Assembly (NCBI GenBank): GCA_000447245.1
Contig: AUYT01000001.1
Coordinates: 1,792,001-1,856,000, forward strand
Origin: a candidate division Zixibacteria bacterium RBG-1
Lineage (GTDB): Bacteria; Zixibacteria; MSB-5A5; DSPP01; RBG-1
DNA: 64,000 bases
Reading direction: 5' to 3'
Shown here: in pieces, positions 39,443 to 46,952 of the stretch
Numbering within the stretch: position 1 is the first letter of the stretch
Layout: every line of letters starts with the position of its first letter
Position numbers and translations under genes: made by a program
Notes under the pieces: model-generated
Database searches by the model: none
Told to the model about the DNA's origin: nothing
The model's input: the letters and a program-made list of their open reading frames with translations, nothing else

Positions 39443-40840
39443 TTATTTATCCACTATGGTTGCCATTAATTCTGCCTCGGTCACTAAATCTGTTCCTACA
39501 AAAGCCTGGCCTTTCATTTTGCAGGTTCCTCTTCTAAACTGAACCATCTCCAGTTCAAATCTTAACTGGTCCCCGGGTTTGACCGGTTTTCTAAATCTTA
39601 CTCCGTCTATTCCCATAAAATAGACCAGTTTATTGTCCGGGTCCGGCACGGTGTTTAAAAGTAAAATCCCTCCGGCCTGTGCCATGGCTTCAACAATTAA
39701 AACTCCCGGCATAATCGGATGTCCGGGGAAATGTCCGGCAAAATAAGGTTCATTGATGCTGACATTCTTCAGGGCCGACACTTTTTTGTTGGGCTCTAAG
39801 TCAAGAATTCTATCAATCAGCAGGAAAGGATAGCGGTGGGGCATAATTTTCATGATGGCATCAATGTCCAATAGATAATCTCCGGACTTCTTTTCCCCCT
39901 GATAGCGGGTAGTGATTTTTTTCTTTTCATATTCTTGTTTAATTTTTTTCACCAAAGCCACATTAGCCGCATGTCCGGAGCGGGCGGCTAAAACATGAGC
40001 TTTCAAAGGAACTCCCAAAAGGTACAGATCTCCGATCAAATCCAAAGCTTTGTGCCTGACCGGTTCATTGGGAAATCGCAAGGGAATATCATTTAGAATC
40101 CCGGTTTTTCCCACAAAAACTTCCTCTTTCAAATTGAAAAGTTTTTTCAATCTTAGTAATTCTTCCGCTTTCATATTGTTGTCACAAATCACGATGGCAT
40201 TTTCCAGACTCCCTCCTTTTATCAATCCTTGCTCTTTGAGCATCTCCACTTCGTGCAGAAAGCAAAAAGTCCGGGCTGCAGCAAATTCATTGACGAACTC
40301 TTTTTCTAAGGAAACCAGGGAGGTATATTGAGTCCCCAAAGCCGGATTTCTGTAGTCTACCATAAAAGTGATTCTTAAATCATCCGAGGGTAATACTATT
40401 AAATCAATCCCCTTGTCCGGTTCTGAATAAAACAAGGGAGTATCAATTTCTAAATAATTTCTGGGAGCATCCTGCTCTTCGACACCGGCTTTCATCAGAA
40501 CCTTTACAAACGGCATAACGGAACCGTCTCCTACCGGCGGTTCGTTGTTATCCAACTCTATGATTAAATTATCCAGTTGTAATCCGGCCAAAGCTGAAAG
40601 CACATGCTCTACTGTGTAAATTTTAACATTCCCCAAACCTAAAGTGGTTCCCCGGTTTAAATCCACCACATTATCAATGGTAGCCGGCACTTCCGGGGAA
40701 TTGGGTAAGTCAGTTCTGACGAAAGTTATTCCGTGGTTTACCGGAGCCGGTTTAAATGTGATCGTGGTCTTATTACCAGTATGTAAACCGATGCCTGAAT
40801 AACTGATTTTGGATTTTATGGTGCGCTGGGGTTTTTCCAT
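39443..40840 (-). CDS. lpxC/fabZ: Bifunctional LpxC deacetylase / FabZ dehydratase
   Basis: A 465-residue fusion. The LpxC half (about 1-300) has GIGLHTGNKTTI, the zinc-ligand TVEHVLSAL, the DGSVMPF motif, and LDLIGDLYLLG and GHAANVALV with zinc and catalytic residues. The FabZ half (about 320-465) has MPHRYPFLLIDRI, FAGHFPGHPIMPGV with its catalytic His and the glutamate in IVEAMAQAGG. It couples lipid A deacetylation to fatty-acid dehydration, a fusion typical of Bacteroidetes and related phyla. A strong promoter lies directly upstream, so this is the head of the lipid A operon. Confidence 0.97.
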   Translation of the reverse strand: MEKPQRTIKSKISYSGIGLHTGNKTTITFKPAPVNHGITFVRTDLPNSPEVPATIDNVVDLNRGTTLGLGNVKIYTVEHVLSALAGLQLDNLIIELDNNEPPVGDGSVMPFVKVLMKAGVEEQDAPRNYLEIDTPLFYSEPDKGIDLIVLPSDDLRITFMVDYRNPALGTQYTSLVSLEKEFVNEFAAARTFCFLHEVEMLKEQGLIKGGSLENAIVICDNNMKAEELLRLKKLFNLKEEVFVGKTGILNDIPLRFPNEPVRHKALDLIGDLYLLGVPLKAHVLAARSGHAANVALVKKIKQEYEKKKITTRYQGEKKSGDYLLDIDAIMKIMPHRYPFLLIDRILDLEPNKKVSALKNVSINEPYFAGHFPGHPIMPGVLIVEAMAQAGGILLLNTVPDPDNKLVYFMGIDGVRFRKPVKPGDQLRFELEMVQFRRGTCKMKGQAFVGTDLVTEAELMATIVDK

Positions 40841-40850
40841 AAGTTTTAAA

Positions 40851-40879
40851 ATAATAAAGTATTTTTACGGGAAAATCAA
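40851..40879 (-). promoter_or_regulatory. Promoter of the lipid A operon
   Basis: On the minus strand TTGATT (40874-40879) and TATTAT (40851-40856) are 17 bases apart. The gap of 115 bases after cysK holds nothing else recognisable. It would drive lpxC-fabZ through nadB and perhaps guaA. Confidence 0.65.
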
Positions 40880-40955
40880 CTTTTAATTTGTATGCTTGTT
40901 GTGGACCAGCCGCCCTTCCTTAAATGAAATCAACTAAAATAGATTAAATCAAGTT

Positions 40956-41876
40956 TCAAAAATCATACACTTCACAAGTCAGATATCTCTGACCCGAATC
41001 CGGAATAAAGGTCAGCATTTTGGCTTTTTTATCTAATTTTTCGGCTATTTTCAAAGCCGCAAAAACATTGGCCCCGGCCGAAATCCCTCCGAAAATCGCC
41101 TCTTCTTTACATAACTTGCGGGCCATTTGAATGGCCTCTTCATCTGATACGGGAATTACTTCGTCAAAGCATTCACATTTCAATGTATCCGGGATAAATC
41201 CTTCTCCAATCCCTTGAATTTTATGCGTACCTGCTTCACAGCCGGATAAAACCGCCGAGCCGGCCGGCTCCACCACACAAACTTTTAAACCCGGAATTTT
41301 TTCCTTTAAGACCGAAGCCACTCCCGAAAGGGTTCCGCCGGTGCCGGCCGCAATCACTATATAATCCAATTTTCCTTGGGTCTGCTGCAAAATCTCCTGG
41401 GCCGTGGTCTGGCTGTGGGTTTTGATGTTGTCCGGATTTTTGAACTGATTGGGCATAAAAGAACCGGGAGTATTTTTGGCAATTTCTTCGGCTTTGGCGA
41501 TGGCGCCAGCCACGTCCTCTTTGGCCGGAGTTAACACCACTTCGGCTCCGAAGGCTTTGAGCATCTTCCTTCTTTCTAAACTCATGGTCTCTGGCATCAC
41601 CGCAATCATTTTGTATCCTTTGATGACGCAGACTGCGGCCAAAGCAATCCCGGTATTGCCGCTGGTAGGTTCTACAATTACGCAGCCGGGTTTAAGTAAA
41701 CCCTTTTTCTCCGCCTGTTCTATCATATAACAGGCAATCCGGTCTTTGACTGAGCCGGTAGGGTTAAAGAATTCCAACTTAGCCCAGATTTCAGCTTTCA
41801 AACCCTGGGTCAAACGATTCAGTCTCACAATTGGTGTTTGCCCGATTAATTCCAGGACATTGTTGGCTACTTTCAT
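40956..41876 (-). CDS. cysK: Cysteine synthase
   Basis: A 306-residue PLP enzyme that makes cysteine from O-acetylserine and sulfide. I choose the ATG at 41876, preceded by AAGGA. A further in-frame ATG at 41945 adds 23 unconserved residues overlapping a repeat. The PLP lysine lies in PTGSVKDRIA, the phosphate loop in PTSGNTGIALA, and GTGGTLSGV is present. It could also accept related acceptors. It does not lie beside the sulfur gene at 99-1283. Confidence 0.94.
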   Translation of the reverse strand: MKVANNVLELIGQTPIVRLNRLTQGLKAEIWAKLEFFNPTGSVKDRIACYMIEQAEKKGLLKPGCVIVEPTSGNTGIALAAVCVIKGYKMIAVMPETMSLERRKMLKAFGAEVVLTPAKEDVAGAIAKAEEIAKNTPGSFMPNQFKNPDNIKTHSQTTAQEILQQTQGKLDYIVIAAGTGGTLSGVASVLKEKIPGLKVCVVEPAGSAVLSGCEAGTHKIQGIGEGFIPDTLKCECFDEVIPVSDEEAIQMARKLCKEEAIFGGISAGANVFAALKIAEKLDKKAKMLTFIPDSGQRYLTCEVYDF

Positions 41877-41940
41877 CTTATTCCTTGTTTGAGATTGGTT
41901 ATTTTCTAATACTTTTTGAAAGACAGAAAACTTACCTCTC

Positions 41941-42010
41941 CTCACCCCTCCCCTAAAAGGGGAGGGTGTTAAATTCCCTCTCCTCTAAGGGGAGGGCAAG
42001 GGAGGGGTTA
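41941..42010. repeat. Nested purine/pyrimidine palindromes
   Basis: Three stems are stacked. A perfect 9-base hairpin is formed by CCCTCCCCT (41946-41954) and AGGGGAGGG (41958-41966). An 8-base hairpin joins 41976-41983 and 41989-41996. An outer 9-base inverted repeat is formed by ACCCCTCCC (41944-41952) and GGGAGGGGT (42000-42008). It fills the gap between the enoyl-CoA hydratase and cysK genes. Confidence 0.7.
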
Positions 42011-42043
42011 GTTATTTCAACTAACTCTTCTTGCATTCTGGTA

Positions 42044-42826
42044 TCATTTAAACTTCGGTTTTCTCTTTTCTAAAAAAGCCGTAACCCCTTCGGCAAAATC
42101 CTCTGTCAGGCCTGCCTTACCAATAATTTCCGTTTCATTTTCCATCTGAGTTTCTAGACTAGCAGCCCAGCTTAAGCGAAAAAGTTTTTTGGTATTTGCC
42201 AGAGCGAAAGCCGGTCTTTCAGTCAACTGCGTGGCAAAATTCTCAACTTGTTCCAGAAATTTGTTTTCCGAAACCACTTGATTTACAATTCCCAATTCTA
42301 AGGCCTCTTTAGCGGTAATGGAAGCATCGGTGTAAAGCATCTCCAGACCTTTTTTATTTCCCACCAGGCGGGGTAAAAAATAAGTACAGCTTAAATCCGG
42401 AGTCAGTGCTATATGCGAGTAGGCGGTGACAAAACGGGCTGATTCGCAGGCGATGGTCAAATCACAGGCCAGGGCTAAACTGAATCCGCCACCGGCGGCT
42501 ACGCCATTGACGGCGGCAATGACCGGTTTGGGCATCCGTGCAATATTGGAAATGGCTTTGTGCAAAAATGTGGTCTGATGTTTCAGATAAACTGCTATAT
42601 TGGGTAAATTTTCTTTGAAAGCTTTAACATCTCCTCCAGCGGAAAAAGCATTTCCAGCTCCGGTGATAACCACTACCCGGATATTTTTGTCTTCACTGCA
42701 GTTAAGCACCGCCTCTAATAGTTCTTTTGATAAATCCATATTTAAAGCGTTGAGATGCTCCGGACGGTTTAAGGTAATAGTGGCTATGGGGCCTTCAATT
42801 TCCAGTAACAGTGCTTTGTATGTCAT
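42044..42826 (-). CDS. Enoyl-CoA hydratase/isomerase family protein
   Basis: A 260-residue crotonase-fold protein. The oxyanion-hole segments GAGNAFSAGGDVKAF (about 55-69) and NGVAAGGGFSLALACDLTIA (about 106-125) are intact. The catalytic glutamate of classic hydratases falls near residue 140, where the sequence around AYSHIALTPDLSCTYFLPRL shows Asp/Ser instead, so activity may be isomerase-like or altered. It could act in fatty-acid degradation or a secondary pathway, but no other beta-oxidation gene is adjacent. Confidence 0.85.
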   Translation of the reverse strand: MTYKALLLEIEGPIATITLNRPEHLNALNMDLSKELLEAVLNCSEDKNIRVVVITGAGNAFSAGGDVKAFKENLPNIAVYLKHQTTFLHKAISNIARMPKPVIAAVNGVAAGGGFSLALACDLTIACESARFVTAYSHIALTPDLSCTYFLPRLVGNKKGLEMLYTDASITAKEALELGIVNQVVSENKFLEQVENFATQLTERPAFALANTKKLFRLSWAASLETQMENETEIIGKAGLTEDFAEGVTAFLEKRKPKFK

Positions 42827-42850
42827 AAGCCAAGGGCTTTGAATAAAAAA

Positions 42851-42880
42851 GGGTAGCTCTGGGTCCCTGTACCCAGAGCT
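42851..42880 (+). repeat. Distant REP palindrome matching the RAYT-flanking copy
   Basis: GGGTAG, arms AGCTCTGGGT (42855-42864) and ACCCAGAGCT (42871-42880), and loop CCCTGT. Over 30 bases it differs at a single position from the copy at 20791-20820, although 22 kb away. It sits between the hydratase and PLD genes. Confidence 0.8.
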
Positions 42881-42902
42881 AGATTGGTCAGGCTCACGTT
42901 CA

Positions 42903-43970
42903 TTAAAACATATCCCACAAAATCCAGAACTCTTTGTTATATTTCTGAGCCACCCTGGGATTGTGTATAATCAGGATATTCTCGTCATTTTCTTTTTCAG
43001 CATTCTGTGAAAAATTATAGCTTCCGGTGATGACCGTTTTCCGGTCGATAATCATAACCTTATGATGGACTAAGTTAGGCATGTCATCATACTTGACCTC
43101 CGCCCCTTTGGCTTTGAGGGCTTCAAAGACCTTTTTACTCCAGTCAGAGTTCCGGAAGCGGTTATCAAAAATCCCTCTGACTTTGACCCCTTGCTCCATT
43201 TTGGCTAAGATGGAGTCCAGCATCTTTTCTGAAGAGAAGGCAAAAATCATAAATTCAATGGTGTTCTCCGCACCTCTAATTTCACTTAGGATTTGGGACA
43301 TAACCCTATCATCCGGTGAAAAATAGGTTTCGATTGTGCTTTGTCCCATTTCTACTTCCGGATGGGGTGTGGGAAAGGGCTGATAGGCAGACCCGAAATT
43401 TCCCCTTTCTTCCTCTTTGAATTCGGTCAGGTAATTTAAAGCAACCTGGGGGTCGTTGACCATGATGCCGTTATTGAAATCCCGGAACATGCTGGTATAG
43501 GTGAAATTGGCCGACCCGGTCCAGACCTTCTGGCTGTCCACCACGCAGAATTTATTGTGCATGATGCCGCTCTTGTTGGCCGCCAGGGTGAGATTGACTT
43601 TGCTGTTGGATAAAATCTGCCAGGCATCCCAGGGTTCGTCTGAATCGACCGGAATGGTCTTGCTTTCCGGTTTTTCTCCCAGGACTATATGGACCGGCAT
43701 GGTTTCGGCTTTATTGGCTAAAATCTGGGCTAAGGTTTCGATGTTGAATTCGTAGCAGGAGCAGTGGATGGATTTTTTGGCTGAATTCAGGAATTTGTAT
43801 AACTGGTAATAGGGGCTCTGGTTGTCTGTGGAGTCGTGCGGTCCGAAAACGGCTTTTATCTGGCCACCCTGAAAAGAATAAGCCGTGGCTGAAACATTAC
43901 TGTTAAATCCAAAAACAATCCCCACTCCTAACAAGATGCTTACTACTATCCTCTGTAACCATTTACTCAT
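42903..43970 (-). CDS. Exported phospholipase D-superfamily protein
   Basis: A 355-residue protein with a signal peptide (basic MSKWLQR, hydrophobic 9-22, cut near SATA). Two HKD motifs are present: HNKFCVVDSQKVWTGSAN (18 residues) and HHKVMIIDRKTVITGSYN, giving the paired active site of a two-domain PLD monomer. Similar proteins are exported nucleases or phospholipases, and the substrate cannot be assigned. GGAGG precedes the ATG. It lies 18 bases downstream of the FG-GAP-like gene, so both exported products are probably co-transcribed. Confidence 0.88.
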   Translation of the reverse strand: MSKWLQRIVVSILLGVGIVFGFNSNVSATAYSFQGGQIKAVFGPHDSTDNQSPYYQLYKFLNSAKKSIHCSCYEFNIETLAQILANKAETMPVHIVLGEKPESKTIPVDSDEPWDAWQILSNSKVNLTLAANKSGIMHNKFCVVDSQKVWTGSANFTYTSMFRDFNNGIMVNDPQVALNYLTEFKEEERGNFGSAYQPFPTPHPEVEMGQSTIETYFSPDDRVMSQILSEIRGAENTIEFMIFAFSSEKMLDSILAKMEQGVKVRGIFDNRFRNSDWSKKVFEALKAKGAEVKYDDMPNLVHHKVMIIDRKTVITGSYNFSQNAEKENDENILIIHNPRVAQKYNKEFWILWDMF

Positions 43971-43988
43971 TATGCCTCCTTTTGTTTT

Positions 43989-44759
43989 CTATTTCTTCTT
44001 TTCCGCTTTCTTTTTCTTGATTTGCTCCCTTACTCCAAATATAAGTACCTCATCTGTATAACCGCTACCACCAACCCAAACTATATGTAAAATTATCTCC
44101 GGACAACTATCTTGGGTAACATCTCTGATTTCGAGTGGTCCACCTTTGGCACCGTCTGCAATTCTAAAGTCGTATTCAATAACTGCCTTATTATCAACAA
44201 GCTCATAGACTAGTAATATTATGGGTTGATAGTCAGGGTATGCTTTCCGGTCTGCCTTCTCAGTGAAAACTAAAATTTTTTCCTCTTTTCCATCACAATC
44301 AACATCCGCCCGCTCGAAATACTTTATTTTATCTAATTGCGAAAGAAGGTCACTTGATAATCCTGGAGAAATCCGTAGATCAAGCACATCAAAATTGACT
44401 CCATTGCGAGGGTCAATAGTGTCACCAGAGAGAGTAACCGAACTAACATTATCTGTATATCCGTTGTATATTTCCTTATACTCGGATCCATTCCATTTGT
44501 AGTCCTCATAACTATAATATTCTCCCTTCCATCCGGGATCTCTTATTTTAGTCGCGAGGGTATCCTCTCTGCTTCTCATATAGTCAGTACCCATATCACT
44601 GATTACCCTTACTAAGCCGTTATTTCCAACAGATATTTCTCCTCTCCACGCCTCAAAGCTTGCTATTTTTTCAATCTCCCTCCCAAAAAGTTCAGATGAA
44701 ATCAAGGGAAAAATAAAAATCAAAAATAGTAGAAGATGAAACTTCATTTTATTTCGCAT
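43989..44759 (-). CDS. Exported protein with FG-GAP/VCBS-like Asp loops
   Basis: A 256-residue protein that I do not recognise as a whole. A signal peptide (about 1-26; basic start, LLLFLIFIFPLI core) precedes a beta-rich body. Two short segments resemble calcium-binding FG-GAP/VCBS loops: ADVDCDGKEEKIL near 150 and RDVTQDSCPEIIL near 215. The tail is lysine-rich. It starts 9 bases after comM and precedes the exported PLD gene. It may be an adhesin-like or surface factor, but no function is claimed. Confidence 0.6.
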   Translation of the reverse strand: MRNKMKFHLLLFLIFIFPLISSELFGREIEKIASFEAWRGEISVGNNGLVRVISDMGTDYMRSREDTLATKIRDPGWKGEYYSYEDYKWNGSEYKEIYNGYTDNVSSVTLSGDTIDPRNGVNFDVLDLRISPGLSSDLLSQLDKIKYFERADVDCDGKEEKILVFTEKADRKAYPDYQPIILLVYELVDNKAVIEYDFRIADGAKGGPLEIRDVTQDSCPEIILHIVWVGGSGYTDEVLIFGVREQIKKKKAEKKK

Positions 44760-44768
44760 ATTTTCAAC

Positions 44769-46304
44769 TTACAACCACAAATTCCTATCCAAACTCCGGT
44801 ACTGAATCGCCTCCGAGATATGCTGCGGCATAATATCCGCATTCCCCTCCAAATCCGCAATCGTCCGGGCCACTTTTAATATCCGGTCATAAGCCCGGGC
44901 CGATAAACCCAATTTGGTAATCGCCATCCGCAGAAGCTCCAACGATTTCTCGTCAATCACGCAATACTTGCGAATCTCTTTGGACTCCATATGGGCGTTG
45001 CAGAAAATATTCTTCTCATCTTTAAATCTTTCCAGCTGAACCTGCCGGGCTTTATTCACCCTTTCCCGAATCACAGCCGACATCTCGCCGGTCGGGTGTC
45101 CGGACAGCTCCTTAAATTTTATGGCCGGAACTTCGATATGAATGTCAATCCTATCCATAAGAGGTCCTGAAATCCGGGACATATATTTATGAATCTGGCT
45201 GGGATTACAAGAGCAATTATGACTGGGGTCACCATGATAACCACAGGGACAAGGATTCATAGCTCCGGCTAACATAAGTTTGGCAGGATAAGTAATCGAA
45301 GTGGTGGCACGGGAAATAGTAACTTTTCCATCCTCCATCGGCTGCCGTAAAACTTCCAGAACATCTTTATGAAACTCCGGCATCTCATCCAAAAATAAAA
45401 CTCCGTTATGAGCCATAGAAACTTCTCCGGGACGGGGGATTCTTCCACCACCGATTAAACCGGCATCTGAAATAGTATGATGGGGTGAACGAAACGGACG
45501 GGTGGCAATCAAAGCTGTATTGGGAGGTAAATGTCCGGCCACTGAATGAATTTTAGTGGTCTCTAATGCTTCTTCTAAAGTCAAATTAGGTAAAATTGTA
45601 GGCAGACGCTTAGCCAGCATGGTTTTTCCGGAACCGGGCGGACCGATTAAAATAATATTATGCCCGCCAGCCGCCGCCACTTCCAAAGCACGTTTGGCAT
45701 GCTGCTGTCCCTTGACATCCGAAAAATCGATGGGATATTCTAGAGCTTTGGAGAAAACTTCATCAATGTTGATGGTAAAGGGCTGGATGGTTTTTTCGGT
45801 TTCCAAAAATTCCACTGCCTGTTGTAAATTTTCCACCGGAAAAACCTGTACTCCGCAAGCCATAGCGGCTTCTTTGGCGTTTTTCTGGGGCAAAATTATC
45901 CCTTTGACACCGTTGGAGAAGGCAGAAATTGCCATTGAGAGTGTCCCGTGAATGGGACGCAGTGAGCCGTCTAAAGAAAGCTCACCTAAGATGATGTACT
46001 CGTCAAATTTTTCTTTTGAGATTTGTCCTGAGGCGGCTAAAATCCCGACTGCGATGGCTAAATCATAGCTGGAGCCCTCTTTTTTTATATCTGCGGGAGC
46101 TAAGTTGATGGTGATTTTTTTATTGGGGAATAAATAACCTGAGTTCTTGATGGCTGACTGGACTCTTTCTTTGGATTCTTGGACTGCGTTATCGGGCAAG
46201 CCGACCATGGCAAAAGCAGGTAAAACCGGAAACAGGTCGGTTTCCACTTCTACTACATAGGCATCGATTCCCATGACGGCCGAGGAGAGGATTTTTGAGA
46301 GCAT
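44769..46304 (-). CDS. comM: ComM/YifB Mg-chelatase-like AAA+ protein
   Basis: A 511-residue AAA+ protein with an N-terminal S5-like/Lon-like domain (about 1-180). Walker A is GPPGSGKTMLAKR near 219, the Mg-chelatase-type core follows, and the cysteine cluster CPCGYHGDPSHNCSC is near 356. In transformable bacteria ComM is a branch-migration helicase that widens incoming DNA joints. A TTGATT-N17-TATATT promoter lies upstream. DprA is encoded in the same window, hinting at natural transformation, although no uptake pilus genes are present. Confidence 0.94.
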   Translation of the reverse strand: MLSKILSSAVMGIDAYVVEVETDLFPVLPAFAMVGLPDNAVQESKERVQSAIKNSGYLFPNKKITINLAPADIKKEGSSYDLAIAVGILAASGQISKEKFDEYIILGELSLDGSLRPIHGTLSMAISAFSNGVKGIILPQKNAKEAAMACGVQVFPVENLQQAVEFLETEKTIQPFTINIDEVFSKALEYPIDFSDVKGQQHAKRALEVAAAGGHNIILIGPPGSGKTMLAKRLPTILPNLTLEEALETTKIHSVAGHLPPNTALIATRPFRSPHHTISDAGLIGGGRIPRPGEVSMAHNGVLFLDEMPEFHKDVLEVLRQPMEDGKVTISRATTSITYPAKLMLAGAMNPCPCGYHGDPSHNCSCNPSQIHKYMSRISGPLMDRIDIHIEVPAIKFKELSGHPTGEMSAVIRERVNKARQVQLERFKDEKNIFCNAHMESKEIRKYCVIDEKSLELLRMAITKLGLSARAYDRILKVARTIADLEGNADIMPQHISEAIQYRSLDRNLWL

Positions 46305-46324
46305 AGGTTTTGAGAATTTGAATT

Positions 46325-46353
46325 AATATAAGGGAATTGGGGGAGAAAATCAA
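46325..46353 (-). promoter_or_regulatory. Promoter of comM
   Basis: On the minus strand TTGATT (46348-46353) and TATATT (46325-46330) are 17 bases apart, with the ATG at 46304 about 20 bases downstream of the -10. Confidence 0.6.
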
Positions 46354-46406
46354 TTTTAATGTTGAAAAAAAATAATATAAGGGGTGTTTCGAATGGTGAT
46401 AATTTT

Positions 46407-46475
46407 GTCATTCTGAGCGAAAGCGAAGAATCCCCTTCTATTAAAAACGGGATCCTTCACTGCGTTAAGGATGAC
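46407..46475. repeat. Imperfect 69-base palindromic repeat (GTCATTCTGAGCG type)
   Basis: The left end GTCATTCTGAGCGAAAGCGA (46407-46426) is mirrored by a right arm ending in GATGAC, with AAGGATCC-like inner arms. This sequence style recurs in many environmental genomes as a non-coding repeat. It lies upstream of comM. Confidence 0.6.
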
Positions 46476-46481
46476 TGCTAT

Positions 46482-46504
46482 GGGGCGTAGACCAACTCCG
46501 CCCC
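46482..46504. repeat. GC-rich hairpin next to the 46407 repeat
   Basis: GGGGCG (46482-46487) and CGCCCC (46499-46504) can pair around an 11-base loop. It follows the longer palindrome by six bases. Confidence 0.45.
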
Positions 46505-46536
46505 TGCATGACTGGGTTTTTCATAATACTACTGGA

Positions 46537-46878
46537 TTATAAATATAACAAAGCTAGACCGCAAATTAAAGCTGCCCAAAAAACGGGACTAACGAAAAAT
46601 TTCCTATTCACTCTTGACAAAAATATTCTGAATAAATCACAAAAAAGCAAGAAGGAAATAAAAAATAGAAACGAAAAAATGATCTTATTAAACATCCCTT
46701 CAGAGACACTAATCGATTTTACACATAACACTATGTTGACAATCATTAACCACAAATATGCAAAAATCCAATCTGCAGCTTGCTTTTGCCTACCTTTCAA
46801 GTACAAATATCTATAGGCCACAATTATCAAAGTAGTCGTAACAACAAAAAGATCTTTCCATTCAAATGAAGACGCCAT
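46537..46878 (-). CDS. Small membrane protein, unknown
   Basis: A 113-residue protein of unknown family. The sequence has about four hydrophobic stretches (residues 11-27, 38-55, 66-84, 95-112), with basic clusters between them. It therefore looks like a small integral membrane protein. The opposite strand also has a reading frame over this region, but the membrane-like pattern here favours the minus strand. No Shine-Dalgarno is clear. It sits 74 bases from the secA stop on the same strand. Confidence 0.5.
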   Translation of the reverse strand: MASSFEWKDLFVVTTTLIIVAYRYLYLKGRQKQAADWIFAYLWLMIVNIVLCVKSISVSEGMFNKIIFSFLFFISFLLFCDLFRIFLSRVNRKFFVSPVFWAALICGLALLYL

Positions 46879-46952
46879 CTTTTATTTTTTTAAATTTATT
46901 AAAAAAACTTCCTTTTACCTCGGTTGCTTTGCTTAATGATCTTCCTTAATTT

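Noticed and set aside
39443-40840. LpxC-FabZ fusion as a novelty
   Set aside because: This fusion is well known in Bacteroidetes and relatives, so it is used only as a lineage marker.
46508-46816. Plus-strand 102-residue frame opposite the small membrane protein
   Set aside because: It has no membrane or domain pattern and mirrors the minus-strand frame, which has a better hydrophobic profile.
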